Part shown: piece after piece, positions 33,256 through 45,359 of the stretch
Position numbering within the stretch: position 1 is the stretch's first letter
Layout of the letters: the number at the start of each line of letters is the position of its first letter
From: Paraburkholderia phenoliruptrix
Lineage (GTDB): Bacteria; Pseudomonadota; Gammaproteobacteria; Burkholderiales; Burkholderiaceae
Length of the DNA: 64,000 nt
Assembly: GCF_019511605.1 (NCBI RefSeq)
Contig: NZ_JAEUAV010000027.1
Location: 1 to 64,000, forward strand
Direction of reading: 5' to 3'
Made by a program: the position numbers and the translations under genes
The notes under the pieces: model-generated
The model's input: the letters and a program-made list of their open reading frames with translations, nothing else
The model's database searches: none
Told to the model about the DNA's origin: nothing

Positions 33256-34995
33256 TTAGCGCACCTTACCCGCCTTCCACGCCGACAACAACTGCTCGTA
33301 CTTGACCGTCTCGCCCTTCGGCTTTTCGTTGGCGAGCTTCTTCCACGGTGCGTGCTGGTCGGACAACCACTTCGACGGATCGCTCTGCGGATTCAACTCG
33401 GGCGCGCAGACCTTCATGCCGGCCCGTTGCAAACGGGACAACACCTGGTCCATTTCCTTCGCGAGGTTATCCATTGCGGCCTGCGGGGTTTTTTCACCGG
33501 CGACCGCCGTGCCGACGTTTTTCCACCAGAGCTGCGCCATCTTCGGATAGTCGGGCACGTTGTTGCCGGTCGGCGTCCAGGCGACGCGCGCCGGGCTGCG
33601 GTAGAACTCGATCAGACCGCCATACTTGTCCGCGTTCTTCGTGAAGTAGTCGCTATGAATGTCGGAATCGCGAATGAACGTAAGACCGACAATCGACTTT
33701 TTCAGCGACACGCTCTTCGACGTCACGAACTGCGCATACAGCCATGCGGCGGCGCGCTGATTGGCCGGCGTCGACTTGAAGAAGGTCCACGAGCCGACGT
33801 CCTGATAGCCGTTCTGCATGCCGTCCTTCCAGTACGCACCGTGCGGCGAGGGCGCCATGCGCCACTTCGGTGTGCCGTCCGGATTCGTTACGTTGCCGGG
33901 CTTGAGCATCGACGCCGTGAACGCGGTATACCAGAACACCTGCTGCGCGATCCTGCCTTGCGCCGGTACCGGGCCCGCTTCGCTGAAGGTCATGCCGGAG
34001 GCTTCGGGCGGCGCGTATTTCTTGAGCCAGTCGATGTATTTGGTGGTCGCGTACACGGCTGCGGGGCTATTGGTGCCGCCGCCGCGCGACACGGACGCGC
34101 CGACCGGATGGCAACCGTCCGGCGTCACGCGTATGCCCCATTCGTCCACCGGCAAGCCGTTCGGAATGCCCTTGTCGGCTTCGCCTGCCATGGAAAGCCA
34201 CGCGTCCGTAAAGCGCCAGCCAAGCGACGGGTCTTTCTTGCCGTAGTCCATATGGCCGTACACCTTTTCGCCGTCGATGGTCTTTACGTCATTGGTAAAG
34301 AACTCGGCAATGTCTTCATACGCGGACCAGTTCACCGGCACGCCCAGCTCGTAGCCATACTTTGCCTTGAACTTGTCCTGCAAGTCCTTGCGGGCGAACC
34401 AGTCGGCGCGGAACCAGTACAGGTTGGCAAACTGCTGGTCGGGAAGCTGGTAGAGTTTTTTGTCCGGCGCGGTCGTAAAGCTCGTGCCGATAAAGTCCTT
34501 CAGATCGAGGCCGGGGTTCGTGTATTCCTTGCCTTCGCCCGCCATGTAATCCGACAGCGGGATGATGACGCCATAGCGATAATGCGTGCCGATCAGATCC
34601 GAGTCGGAAATCCAGCCGTCGTAAATGCTTTGGCCCGATTGCATTGAAGTCTGCAACTTCTCGACAACGTCGCCCTCCTGAATGATGTCGTGCTTCACCT
34701 GAATGCCGGTGATTTCAGTGAACGCCTTGGCGAGCGTTTTCGATTCGTAGGTGTGCGTGTCGATGGTTTCCGACACCACGTGAATTTCCTTGACGCCTTT
34801 TGACTTGAGTTTGTTCGCCGTGTCGATGAACCATTTCATTTCGTCCATCTGCTGCTGCTTTGAAAGCGTGCTCGGCTGAAACTCGCTGTCGACCCATTTC
34901 TGCGCTTCAGGCACGCCCGCCATTGCCTGGTTCCCAAAGGCACCCGACACGATGCTTGCCACTGCGAGCGCGACGATCCGTCTCCTCTGTTGCAT
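33256..34995 (-). CDS. glpV: Glycerol ABC transporter substrate-binding protein GlpV
   Basis: 579 residues, larger than usual sugar-binding proteins, as is typical of the GlpV-type glycerol receptor. An N-terminal export signal (QQRRRIVALAVASIVSGAFG, likely cleavage after Ala26) leads to a family 1 solute-binding fold (IHVVSETIDTHTYESKTLAK, LPDQQFANLYWFRADWF, GYQDVGSWTFFKSTP). The ATG is chosen by the strong AGGAG site; the frame is open 19 codons further but those residues are not signal-like. The gene set with two ATPases, two permeases and a DUF2160 protein in the order S-T-P-Q-U-V matches the glycerol transporter described in Rhizobium leguminosarum. Confidence 0.9.
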   Translation of the reverse strand: MQQRRRIVALAVASIVSGAFGNQAMAGVPEAQKWVDSEFQPSTLSKQQQMDEMKWFIDTANKLKSKGVKEIHVVSETIDTHTYESKTLAKAFTEITGIQVKHDIIQEGDVVEKLQTSMQSGQSIYDGWISDSDLIGTHYRYGVIIPLSDYMAGEGKEYTNPGLDLKDFIGTSFTTAPDKKLYQLPDQQFANLYWFRADWFARKDLQDKFKAKYGYELGVPVNWSAYEDIAEFFTNDVKTIDGEKVYGHMDYGKKDPSLGWRFTDAWLSMAGEADKGIPNGLPVDEWGIRVTPDGCHPVGASVSRGGGTNSPAAVYATTKYIDWLKKYAPPEASGMTFSEAGPVPAQGRIAQQVFWYTAFTASMLKPGNVTNPDGTPKWRMAPSPHGAYWKDGMQNGYQDVGSWTFFKSTPANQRAAAWLYAQFVTSKSVSLKKSIVGLTFIRDSDIHSDYFTKNADKYGGLIEFYRSPARVAWTPTGNNVPDYPKMAQLWWKNVGTAVAGEKTPQAAMDNLAKEMDQVLSRLQRAGMKVCAPELNPQSDPSKWLSDQHAPWKKLANEKPKGETVKYEQLLSAWKAGKVR

Positions 34996-35095
34996 GGTCT
35001 TCTCCTGTGTCCTTCGTGCCCCTTCGATCTTTCCGGCGCCCGCCTGGGGCATCAGCGGAACCGGCAGTTGCGAGTGCTCATTGCGTGAGTGTGTT

Positions 35096-35377
35096 TTAGC
35101 CTTTCCACATGATTGCGAGCAGAACCACTAGCGAGGCCACGAAGCCAGGCCACGAATTCGAGCCTTCGGCACTAATGCCGATCCACGCGAGATTCACGTA
35201 CGCGGCGGCGAGCAGGCCGATGAAGAGGCGATCGCCGCGCGTCGTCGCAATGGGCAAAAAGCCCTTGCGTTCGTGCGTCGGCGAGCGCAGTTCCCATGCC
35301 GTCATGCCCGCCAGCATCACGACGATGCAAACGAAGAAGATCGCCACCTCGGGCGTCCAGTACATCCACGTGAACAT
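35096..35377 (-). CDS. glpU: DUF2160 small membrane protein of the glycerol transporter (GlpU)
   Basis: 93 residues with three predicted transmembrane segments (WTPEVAIFFVCIVVMLAGMT, RLFIGLLAAAYVNLAWIG, WPGFVASLVVLLAIMW). It matches the DUF2160 family, which is found almost only with GlpSTPQ-type transporters. Its start overlaps the stop of glpQ by one base (TGATG). Its role in transport is not known; it may be an accessory membrane subunit. Confidence 0.88.
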   Translation of the reverse strand: MFTWMYWTPEVAIFFVCIVVMLAGMTAWELRSPTHERKGFLPIATTRGDRLFIGLLAAAYVNLAWIGISAEGSNSWPGFVASLVVLLAIMWKG

Positions 35378-36178
35378 CAGACTCTCCCCATCGCGAAGCC
35401 CTTCGCGATGTAGTTGCGCACGAAGTAGATCACCAGCGCGCCGGGAACAATGGTGAGCACGCCCGCCGCCGACAGCACGCCCCAGTCCATACCCGCGGCC
35501 GACACCGTGCGGGTCATGACCGCCGCAATCGGCTTGGCGTTCACGGAGGTGAGCGTGCGGGCGAGCAGCAGCTCGACCCAGCTGAACATGAAGCAGAAGA
35601 ACGCCGTTACGCCGACGCCCGACTTGATGAGCGGCAGAAAGATCTTCACGAAGAACGCCGGGAACGTATAGCCGTCGATATACGCCGTTTCGTCGATTTC
35701 GCGCGACACGCCCGACATGAAGCCTTCGAGAATCCAGACTGCGAGCGGCACGTTGAACAGCATGTGTGCAAGCGCAACCGCGATATACGTGTCGGTCAGA
35801 CCCACGCTCGAATAGAGCTGGAAAAAAGGCAGCAGGAACACGGCCGGCGGCGTCATCCGGTTCGTGAGCAGCCAGAAGAACATGTGCTTGTCGCCGAGAA
35901 AGCGGTAGCGCGAAAACGCATACGCGGCAGGCAGCGCGACCAGCACCGACATCACCGTGTTCATCAGCACGTAGATGATCGAGTTGATATAACCCCAGTA
36001 CCAGGACGGGTCCGTGAATATGATCCTGTAGTTCTCGAATGTCACGTGCTGCGGCAGCGTGGCGAACGTCGACATGGTCTCTTCGTTCGTGCGCAGCGAG
36101 ATAGACAGCATCCAGTAAAGCGGAATCAGCGCGAACGCCATGTAGACCACGAGAACCAGCGTGCGCATCCAGCGGCGC

Positions 36179-36189
<11 letters not shown>
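35377..36189 (-). CDS. glpQ: Glycerol ABC transporter permease GlpQ
   Basis: 270 residues with six transmembrane helices and the MalG-type EAA loop (EIDETAYIDGYTFPAFFVKI, then FLPLIKSGVGVTAFFCF). It begins MQDKRRWMRTLVLVVYMAFA and overlaps glpP by 11 bp. It forms the membrane pore with GlpP for glycerol uptake driven by GlpS/GlpT. Confidence 0.9.
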
Positions 36190-38182
<1,993 letters not shown>

Positions 38183-38196
<14 letters not shown>

Positions 38197-39277
38197 AAGC
38201 GGCCTCCGGGCTGGACACCAGCTTTGTATCCGCGCCGAACACAAAGAGTTCGTCCGGGTCGATGAAAACGTCGAGACGAGTGCCGAGTTCGATCTGATGC
38301 ACGCCCTGCAATTGCGCAACCAGGTCAATGCTGCCCGTCAGCGTGCGCAGGTGCAGATAGGTCTCCGAGCCGCTCAGTTCTGCGAGTTCGAGCCGGCATG
38401 GAATGGCCAGCGCGTTGGCGGACTTCGCCTGAAGACGCAGATGTCCCGGCCGGATGCCGATGCGGCACTTGCCGTTTGCCGTGGTGCTCGTGCGGACAGG
38501 AACCTCGATGCCGACAGGCAGACGCGCACTGCCGTTTCCGCTTAGCTCGCTCGTCAGCATGTTCATGGGCGGGTCGTTGAAGACGGCCGCGGCGTCCACG
38601 TTGACGGGCGCGTTGTAGACGTCGAGCGTGGGACCGAATTGCAGCACGCGGCCTTTATCCACGACCGCGGTATGGCCGCCGAGCAGCAGCGCTTCGAGTG
38701 GCTCGGTGGTTGCGTACACCACGGTCGTCTTGCCGTCGGCAAAAAGCGTTGTCAGCTCCATGCGCAGTTCCTCGCGCAGTTTGTAGTCGAGGTTCACGAG
38801 CGGTTCGTCGAGCAGCACGAGTGAAGTGCGCTTGACGAGCGCCCGCGCGAGCGCGCAGCGCTGCTGTTGTCCGCCCGAGAGCTCGTTTGGCCGCCGCTCC
38901 AGCAGATGCTCGATATGCAGTTTGGCCGCGACTTCCAGCACGCGCCGGCGAATTTCCGCGGAGTCGGTCTTCTGCAACCTGAGCGGCGAGGCGATGTTCT
39001 CGAACACCGTCATCGCCGGGTAATTGATGAACTGCTGGTAGACCATGGCCAGGTTGCGCTGGCGTACGCTGACGCCTGTCACGTCCTGACCGTGGACCAG
39101 CACGCGGCCCGAATTCGGGCGGTCCAGCCCGGCCATGACACGCATGAGCGTAGTTTTGCCCGCCTGGGTGGGGCCGAGCAGCACATTGATGGCGCCTGGG
39201 ACAAGACGCAAATTCACGCCGTACAGATACGGTTGCCCGCCAGAAACGACACTGACTTGCTCCAGTTCCAGGACCAA
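38183..39277 (-). CDS. glpS: Glycerol ABC transporter ATPase GlpS
   Basis: 364 residues. Walker A is GPTQAGKTT, Q-loop VYQQFINYPAMTV, intact signature LSGGQQQRCALARALV and Walker B LVLLDEPL. The switch His is missing: the segment is VVYATTEPLEALLLG where other importers have THD. A C-terminal TOBE-like part contains IGIRPGHLRLQ. It begins with a TTG codon placed 6 bases after the strong ribosome site GGAG; there is no nearby ATG that keeps the N-terminus ELEQVSVVSGGQPYLYG. First gene of the operon; the upstream 337 bases show no clear promoter or GlpR site to me. Confidence 0.9.
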
Positions 39278-39279
39278 AT

Positions 39280-39616
39280 TGCTCTCCTTCAGGCGCGCGA
39301 GACACCGGCCGCAAAGCGGGCTTTACGGCGATATCGATTGGTTGCACTTGGATTACACGCAGCAGACAGAATTTCCCTTTTGTTGGTTTGCGTTTAAATC
39401 GGGGTTAACCTTACGAAAGGGGGAAATAGAGAACCTCGTCGACACGGGTTTCCGTAAGGGTTGCGTTTCGCCCTTTTGCTGCGGCGCCCGCGCCCAACAA
39501 TTGGGAAGTCGATAGCCGCCACCGTATGGCCGAATTAACCTTTTGAACGGTGTTTACGTAATAATCGGACGCACGCTGCCAGCTCCGATCCCTTCACCAA
39601 CAAAAATGCGTAGGTC
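39280..39616. other. Gene-free divergent gap between glpS and the GGDEF-EAL gene
   Basis: 337 bases containing divergent start regions of glpS and the GGDEF-EAL gene. It is AT-richer around 39360-39420 and 39530-39560. I found no convincing -35/-10 pair, no repeat, and no gene in it. Confidence 0.5.
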
Positions 39617-41551
39617 ATGGCTTTTAGTGAACCAAGGTCTCCATTTTTCAGGTGGATCGTCTCGTCCGCTCAAAACCTGAGCGCCGAGAACCGGCAGATA
39701 CTTCTCGCCAATCTTTTCACGCGCACGGCATCCATTGTTTTTGCGTCGGTATGCGAAATCAGTGTTTGCGTGACCGCTTACTACCTGCACCCGAGCCTGC
39801 TGTACGCCACGTGGACGGGCGCGGTGGTCGCGCTGCTGATCGTGCGTCTGGCACTGATCTGGGCATGCCGCCGCCGTAGTGCGCGCAACCTGCCGACCCC
39901 TACCTCGGCATTCCTGCTGGCAAGCATTCTGTGGAGCGCGCTGTTTGGCTTTGGCGCGCTGCTGTGCAATATCAGCGCGGACCCCACGCTCTTTCTGCTG
40001 GGCAATGTGTGCGCGGTCGGCGTTGTCGGCGGACTCGCGGGACGTAATGCAGCCACGCCGCGGCTCGTGTTGCTGCAGATTTTCTTTATTCTCGGTTTGC
40101 TCGGCGTAGGCGCGGCGCTCTCGCCAGGTTCGGGGAAGCTGGTGCTGCTCTTTCAGGCGCCGTTTTGCGCGGCCGGTTTCCTGACCGTGGCACTGCGCAG
40201 CAATCGCGACACCGTGGCCCTGCTGCTCGCACGCGAGACCAGCCAGCGCCTCGCGCATCACGACAGCCTTACCGGATTGCCCAATCGTGCCCGCATCAAC
40301 GAATTGCTGCTTGAGCGCACAGCGCTCAACGCTTCGCAGCGCGACAAATTGTTCGCTGTTCTACTGATCGACCTGGACGGCTTCAAGGCCATTAACGATA
40401 GTCTGGGGCATGCCGCCGGGGACCAGATTCTGCAGGAAGCCGCGCTTCGCCTGCGTGAAGCGATACCCGCTACCGATATTGTCGGGCGCCTTGCCGGCGA
40501 TGAATTCGTGGTGATTTCAGAAGCGCCCGACCCATCGCGCGACGTGCGGCTGCTCGCGGACAGCATTGTGAAGACACTGGCGCGGCCTTTCGCACTGAGC
40601 GAGGCGCTCGTGCATATCGGCGCGAGCGTAGGCGTGGCGCTGTATCCGGAGCACGCTTCGACCGGGCCGCAGTTGCTGATCTGCGCCGACCGCGCGCTGT
40701 ACGCCGTCAAGCGCAGCGGCAAGAGCGCTTACGCGATTTTCGACGCCGAACAGCATGTCTCCGACGAAAGCCTGAGCCTGTTGCGCAGCGACCTCGAAGG
40801 TGCGTTGCGCACGTTCGGCGGCTTGCGCATGGAGTATCAGCCGATCGTGGATCTCGCAAGCGGAGTCGTGACGGGCCGCGAGGCGCTGATTCGCTGGACA
40901 CATCCGACGCGCGGCGAACTTTCGCCGTCCGCGTTCATTCCCACGGCGGAGCGCACCGGCCTGATACTCGCGCTCGGCGAGTGGGCGTTGCTGCAGTCAT
41001 GCAAGGAAGCGGCGATGTGGCGCGACAAGGTGCCGGTTGCGGTCAACGTGTCGCCGGTGCAGTTGCGCGAGGAAACGTTCGCCTCGATCGTGGCGAGCGT
41101 GCTTCGCAAAACACGCTTGCCGCCGGAGCGTCTGAACATAGAAGTGACCGAGACCGTGCTGCTGAATGACGACGTGGTGACGCGGCGCAATATCTCGCGG
41201 TTGCGTGCACTTGGCATTGGTATCGCGCTGGACGATTTCGGCACCGGCTTCTCGACTATGTCCACGCTCGTGCGCTTTACGTTCGACGAGCTGAAAATTG
41301 ACAGTTCGTTCGTCAAGGAGTCCGTGCATCGTCGCGAATCTGCGGCGGTGGTGCGCGGAATCGTTGCATTGGCGCGTGAGATCGGCATGCCGACCACCGC
41401 GGAAGGCATCGAAACGCAGGAACAACTCGATTTCGTGCGCCGCTCCGGCTGCACGCACGCCCAAGGCTTCCTGCTTGGCAGGCCGGTGCAGGGCAGCGAA
41501 ATCGCGCGCATCGAAGAGAAGCTGCCCGCACAGTCCGTGGACGAGGCGTAA
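39617..41551 (+). CDS. Membrane-bound GGDEF-EAL protein (cyclic-di-GMP turnover)
   Basis: 644 residues. Residues 1 to about 200 hold several transmembrane helices (IVFASVCEISVCVTAYYLHP, SAFLLASILWSALFGFGALL). The GGDEF domain (about 215-380) has HDSLTGLPNRARINELL and an RLAGDEFVV active loop, where A replaces the first G, as in many active cyclases. The EAL domain (about 400-640) keeps REALIRW (EAL motif), NVSPVQL, IEVTETVL, DDFGTG and KIDSSFV, so phosphodiesterase activity is expected. Either domain could dominate. It is not part of an operon with its neighbours in an obvious way. Confidence 0.92.
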   Translation: MAFSEPRSPFFRWIVSSAQNLSAENRQILLANLFTRTASIVFASVCEISVCVTAYYLHPSLLYATWTGAVVALLIVRLALIWACRRRSARNLPTPTSAFLLASILWSALFGFGALLCNISADPTLFLLGNVCAVGVVGGLAGRNAATPRLVLLQIFFILGLLGVGAALSPGSGKLVLLFQAPFCAAGFLTVALRSNRDTVALLLARETSQRLAHHDSLTGLPNRARINELLLERTALNASQRDKLFAVLLIDLDGFKAINDSLGHAAGDQILQEAALRLREAIPATDIVGRLAGDEFVVISEAPDPSRDVRLLADSIVKTLARPFALSEALVHIGASVGVALYPEHASTGPQLLICADRALYAVKRSGKSAYAIFDAEQHVSDESLSLLRSDLEGALRTFGGLRMEYQPIVDLASGVVTGREALIRWTHPTRGELSPSAFIPTAERTGLILALGEWALLQSCKEAAMWRDKVPVAVNVSPVQLREETFASIVASVLRKTRLPPERLNIEVTETVLLNDDVVTRRNISRLRALGIGIALDDFGTGFSTMSTLVRFTFDELKIDSSFVKESVHRRESAAVVRGIVALAREIGMPTTAEGIETQEQLDFVRRSGCTHAQGFLLGRPVQGSEIARIEEKLPAQSVDEA

Positions 41552-41603
41552 ACGGCCGGCGCTTTCGCCTCGATGCAGCACTCACATCGACCGGGAGGAA
41601 CAC

Positions 41604-42023
41604 GTGGATTCGACCTTGAAATTCCAGCTTCGGCTCACTGTCGCGCCGGAACTGGCAGAAGCGCTGCGCGCCGACGCTTCCGGCGCGGCGCACAAGGAGC
41701 TTGAACGGATATTGCATCGGCACGACGCCAGCGTGAAGTGCCAGTACGACGCGTTCGCGGACTACGTGAGCGAGGCTGAGCGCGACGGCATCGAGCAGTA
41801 TCCGCTTTACCAGTGGACGCGCGACACAATCGAAAATCCACAAAAGAAGGCAAAGTATTTGCGCTCGTTTACGGTCTACGTGAAGGGCGAGCAGATCTAC
41901 GAAAAGCAGGTGGCTGATGCGATGGAGACCGAACTATCGGAGCTCGTGAGCGAACACGGCATTCAAGCCGTCTCGAAGTTCGATACGAATCCCGCCAACA
42001 ACCCGCAGCCACCGCAGCGTTAA
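41604..42023 (+). CDS. Conserved-looking protein of unknown function
   Basis: 139 residues with no family I recognise. It starts at a GTG with GGGAGG 5 bases upstream, 52 bases after the GGDEF-EAL stop. The sequence is soluble, acidic and contains TVAPELAEALRADASGAAHK, HRHDASVKCQYDAFADYVSE and FTVYVKGEQIYEKQVADAME, a mix of helix and strand, with a Pro/Gln tail (PANNPQPPQR). No transmembrane segment or signal peptide. Proximity to the GGDEF-EAL gene hints at co-transcription, nothing more. Confidence 0.6.
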   Translation: MDSTLKFQLRLTVAPELAEALRADASGAAHKELERILHRHDASVKCQYDAFADYVSEAERDGIEQYPLYQWTRDTIENPQKKAKYLRSFTVYVKGEQIYEKQVADAMETELSELVSEHGIQAVSKFDTNPANNPQPPQR

Positions 42024-42147
42024 TCGCGAGGTCGTTAGTGCCCGGCGTCCGGCGCCTCGCGTTTGGGCTTTTCATTCAACTGTCACCGTTTCGCGACTAG
42101 GATCGCTGGTCAAAAGCCGCCAGTTCTTCCTACCCACAAACACTGAC

Positions 42148-43836
42148 ATGTCGAATACAAAAAACGCTAAGGCCTCGCCAGCCGATCAGGGCGCTTCCAT
42201 CGTTTCGCGTCGCGGGTTTCTGAAGTTCGCTGGCGCATCCGGTCTGGCCGGCGCGGCCAATGCGCTGTCGACGGCACGCGCCGCGAGCAGCGCAGCGGAC
42301 GGTACGCCCGAACAGGTCCATCTGACCTGGGGCAACGATCCCTCGAGTGAAGTGACGGTGTCGTGGGCGTCGCTCGCGGCGGCCGTCAAGCCGCATCTGC
42401 GACTGGGCCGCTCGGGCGGTCAGAAGCACATTGTGCATGGCGTGCAGACCACCTACACCGACGGCCTGAATGGTGACGTCGTGTTCAACTATCATGCGCG
42501 TCTGCGTGGTCTCGAGCCGGATACGAACTACGAGTACGAGGTCACGGCCGAAAACGACAGCCACGCAGCGCAGCCCTTCACCGGCCGCTTTCGCACTGCG
42601 CCGCGCGGACGCGCGCCGTTTCGCTGGACGAGCTATGGCGACCTCGCGACACCGAACACCGGCTGGGTTCTGTCGTCGCCGCAAAGCCGCTTTGCGGTCC
42701 AGGCGGTCGAGCGTTTTCAGCCGCTCTTCCATCTGCTCAACGGCGACCTGTGCTACGCCAATCTGAACCCCACGCAGCAGCCGCAGGTGTGGCGCGACTT
42801 TGGCAACAACTGCCAGAGCTCGGCGGCGAATCGTCCGTGGATGCCGTGCCCGGGCAACCATGAAATCGAATTCCACAACGGCGAGCAAGGGTTCGCATCG
42901 TATCTCGCGCGCTATGCGCTGCCCGACAATCACACGCATTTTCAGGGGCGCTGGTACAGCTTCCGCGTGAGTTCGGTACTGTTTATTTCGCTCGATGCCG
43001 ACGACGTCGTCTATCAGGACGCCGCCGCGTTCGTGGCCGGACCCAATCCGCTCGTGCCGGCGGCCAGCACCGGCAATCCGCCGATCGAGCCGGGCACGTC
43101 CTTCTACGTGCGCGGCTACAGCGGCGGCGAACAGACGCGTTGGCTCGAAAAGACGCTGCGCCACGCAGCGGGCGACGACGACATCGACTGGATCGTCGTG
43201 CAGATGCATCAGGACGCGCTCAGTTCGTCGAAGACGGGCAACGGCTCGGATAAGGGCATCCGCGAGGCGTGGCTGCCGCTGTTCGACCGCTACGGCGTGG
43301 ACCTCGTGCTGTGCGGCCACGACCACGACTACGAGCGCAGCTACCCGGTTCGCGGCTGCAATCATCACAAGGGCACCGACATCGCAACAGGCCAGCCGGT
43401 CGATACCTTGCAGCCGAAGCCGGTCATGTCGGCCATCTCCGCAGGCGCATCCACCTTCGACACGAGCCAGGGCACGATCCACCTGATTCTCGGCGGCGGC
43501 GGCACGAGCGCGCCGCTCGACGTGTATGGCGTGGATGCAGGCACCGGTTTGCCGCAAGCGCGTATTTTCACGCGGCCCAATCGTCCGGTGGCGGGCACGA
43601 CGGCGGGCACCTTCGTGCGGGCAGGCGCCGATGCCGTGGAAGACGCGATCTGGTCCGCGCAACGCGATACGGGTACGGGCTACGGCATTGCCGTGTTCGA
43701 TCACGACCCGGGTCACGCGGGCGGCGAGACCACCATTACGATGAACTACTACCACGCGCCCGGCGCCGATCAAACACCGACCGCTAACTACGAACTGTTC
43801 GAAACGATCCAGTTGAAGAAGAAGCGCAAGCGTTGA
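42148..43836 (+). CDS. Tat-exported purple acid phosphatase-like metallophosphoesterase
   Basis: 562 residues. A twin-arginine signal (SRRGFLK at 20-26) precedes a hydrophobic stretch and AxA site. Residues about 55-155 form a fibronectin-III-like N-terminal domain (VHLTWGNDPSSEVTVSWASL, LRGLEPDTNYEYEV), and the rest a calcineurin-type phosphoesterase with all five metal blocks of the purple acid phosphatase family: YGDLATP, NGDLCYANL, PGNHEIEF, VVQMHQDA and GHDHDYERS. It would be periplasmic and hydrolyse phosphomonoesters or phosphodiesters. No phosphate-starvation box was recognised upstream. Confidence 0.9.
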   Translation: MSNTKNAKASPADQGASIVSRRGFLKFAGASGLAGAANALSTARAASSAADGTPEQVHLTWGNDPSSEVTVSWASLAAAVKPHLRLGRSGGQKHIVHGVQTTYTDGLNGDVVFNYHARLRGLEPDTNYEYEVTAENDSHAAQPFTGRFRTAPRGRAPFRWTSYGDLATPNTGWVLSSPQSRFAVQAVERFQPLFHLLNGDLCYANLNPTQQPQVWRDFGNNCQSSAANRPWMPCPGNHEIEFHNGEQGFASYLARYALPDNHTHFQGRWYSFRVSSVLFISLDADDVVYQDAAAFVAGPNPLVPAASTGNPPIEPGTSFYVRGYSGGEQTRWLEKTLRHAAGDDDIDWIVVQMHQDALSSSKTGNGSDKGIREAWLPLFDRYGVDLVLCGHDHDYERSYPVRGCNHHKGTDIATGQPVDTLQPKPVMSAISAGASTFDTSQGTIHLILGGGGTSAPLDVYGVDAGTGLPQARIFTRPNRPVAGTTAGTFVRAGADAVEDAIWSAQRDTGTGYGIAVFDHDPGHAGGETTITMNYYHAPGADQTPTANYELFETIQLKKKRKR

Positions 43837-43976
43837 GCGCAGCGGGCATCAAGAGGTAAAAATGACGGCGCCATCATTTGTTACACGTCTTACCGGTAAG
43901 CCGTGCCACAGTTACAGAGGGCTTTCAAGCCTCCGGTTATACTCGGCGCCGTCTCATAAAAAATCGAAGACCTTCT

Positions 43977-44417
43977 ATGTCCAGGAAAATCCTCCAGATT
44001 GTGGCTGTGGCGGCGCTCGCAAGCGCGGCTTCCTTGTCGGCGGTGGCCGGTGATCTGAATAACGCGCTCGGCGGCGGCCTGGGTGGCGTCGCGGGCGCCG
44101 CGCTGGGCGGCGCGGTCGGCGGCAGCACCGGCGCCGTGATTGGCGGCGCAGTGGGCGGTGGCGCGGGCGGCGCGGTGACGTCGAACCGCCGTGAGCGCAC
44201 CGGTGCGATTATCGGCGGCGCGCTGGGCGGCGGCGCGGGCACCGCGGCCGGCAATGCAATGGGCGGCCGTGGCGGCGGCCTCGTCGGCGCAGCGTTGGGC
44301 GGCGGCGCAGGCGCGGCGCTCGGCGGCAACATCTCGCGCTCGAACTCGTATGCCGACGACTATTCGCGCGGCTACCGTTCGGGCAAGAAGCGTCACAAGC
44401 ATCGCCACTACGATTAA
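43977..44417 (+). CDS. Exported glycine-zipper protein
   Basis: 146 residues: a Sec signal (MSRKILQIVAVAALASAASL, cleavage near Ala24) followed by three long Gly/Ala blocks with GxxxG repeats (LGGGLGGVAGAALGGAVGG, IIGGALGGGAGTAAGNAMGG, GLVGAALGGGAGAALGGN), broken by a basic stretch SNRRERTG. The C-terminus is His/Lys-rich (GKKRHKHRHYD). It belongs to the glycine-zipper (Rick_17kDa-like) type of envelope proteins, often outer-membrane or pore-associated. There is no lipobox Cys. Function unknown. Confidence 0.8.
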   Translation: MSRKILQIVAVAALASAASLSAVAGDLNNALGGGLGGVAGAALGGAVGGSTGAVIGGAVGGGAGGAVTSNRRERTGAIIGGALGGGAGTAAGNAMGGRGGGLVGAALGGGAGAALGGNISRSNSYADDYSRGYRSGKKRHKHRHYD

Positions 44418-44588
44418 TTAGTCGAGCGGCGGCGCGGGGCGCCGAAAAAGCCGGCACGAAAGCCGGCCCGAAAGCCTCCCCAGAGGCCGCATGAAAGTGC
44501 GCCAGGCCCGGTGCGCCGCGTGAGCGGCGCACCCATCGGTTGGTGCAACGAGTGCAGCCTTTTCAGTTCATGTGCTTCAGAAAGCCAT

Positions 44589-45359
44589 TCAGTCTCGGGA
44601 CCGGCGGCTTGTGAATGCCGCTACAGCTTCCCTAAAACGACTGCTGCCGTACACGGCTTCGATCAGATCTTCGTCGTCGAGCCGTTGTTCGATCACGATG
44701 CGTCGCAAGCTTTCCTTCACGGCACGCTGCGTGACAGGCGAGAGCGCCATCAAGCGTTGCGCGAGCGCGTGCGCCGCATCCTGCAATGCCGCGCGGTCGC
44801 AAACCTCCTGCACGTAGCCGCACGCAAGCACTTCTTCAGCCGTCAGATAATCGGCGAGCATCAGCATCTTCTTGACGCGCGGCGTGCCTAAGGCCGCCTG
44901 AAGCCGCGCGATGTTGCGCGACGACAGCGTATTGGAGAGCGTCTTTGCAATCGGCGCGCCAAAGCGCGAGGCGTCCGTGCAAACGCGGAAATCGCACGCC
45001 GTGGCGAGCGCAAGACCGCCGCCCACCGCCCAGCCGTCGATCACCGCAATAGTCGGCACGGCGATCCGCTCGACGGTGTCTATCACGCGCTCCACGAACG
45101 CTTCGTACGCAACGCCATCTCGTCCATCGCGGAAGTCTTTGAAATAATCGATGTCCGTGCCGGAAATGAAAGACTTGCCGCCCGCGCCGCGCAAGAGAAT
45201 GCAGCGGACATCGCTATTCGCCTCACACTGCGCAATGTGCGCGAGCAACGCCTCGTACATGTCGAGCGTCATCGCGTTGTGCCGCTCGGCCCGGTCGATC
45301 AGAATTTCGGCCGCGCCTGACGCATGCACCGTAAGACGTACCGGTTGCGTTTCGCTCAT
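44589..45359 (-). CDS. Enoyl-CoA hydratase/isomerase family protein
   Basis: 256 residues. Crotonase motifs: AEILIDRAERHNAMTLDMYE, oxyanion loops GGKSFISGTDIDYF and GWAVGGGLALATACDFRVC. The catalytic Glu pair of classical hydratases is not obvious; the second region reads AKTLSNTLSSRNIARLQAAL, so isomerase or other crotonase chemistry is possible. The ATG overlaps the stop of the CoA-transferase gene by 4 bp, so the two enzymes should act on one pathway. Confidence 0.88.
   Translation of the reverse strand: MSETQPVRLTVHASGAAEILIDRAERHNAMTLDMYEALLAHIAQCEANSDVRCILLRGAGGKSFISGTDIDYFKDFRDGRDGVAYEAFVERVIDTVERIAVPTIAVIDGWAVGGGLALATACDFRVCTDASRFGAPIAKTLSNTLSSRNIARLQAALGTPRVKKMLMLADYLTAEEVLACGYVQEVCDRAALQDAAHALAQRLMALSPVTQRAVKESLRRIVIEQRLDDEDLIEAVYGSSRFREAVAAFTSRRSRD

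Noticed and set aside
42130..43773. Minus-strand frame of over 500 codons opposite the phosphatase
   Set aside because: Arg/Ala/His-rich with no motifs; the plus strand encodes a full Tat-exported enzyme.
44041..44340. Gly-coding repeats as a possible repeat array
   Set aside because: The DNA repetition follows from the glycine-zipper protein sequence; there are no uniform repeats or spacers.
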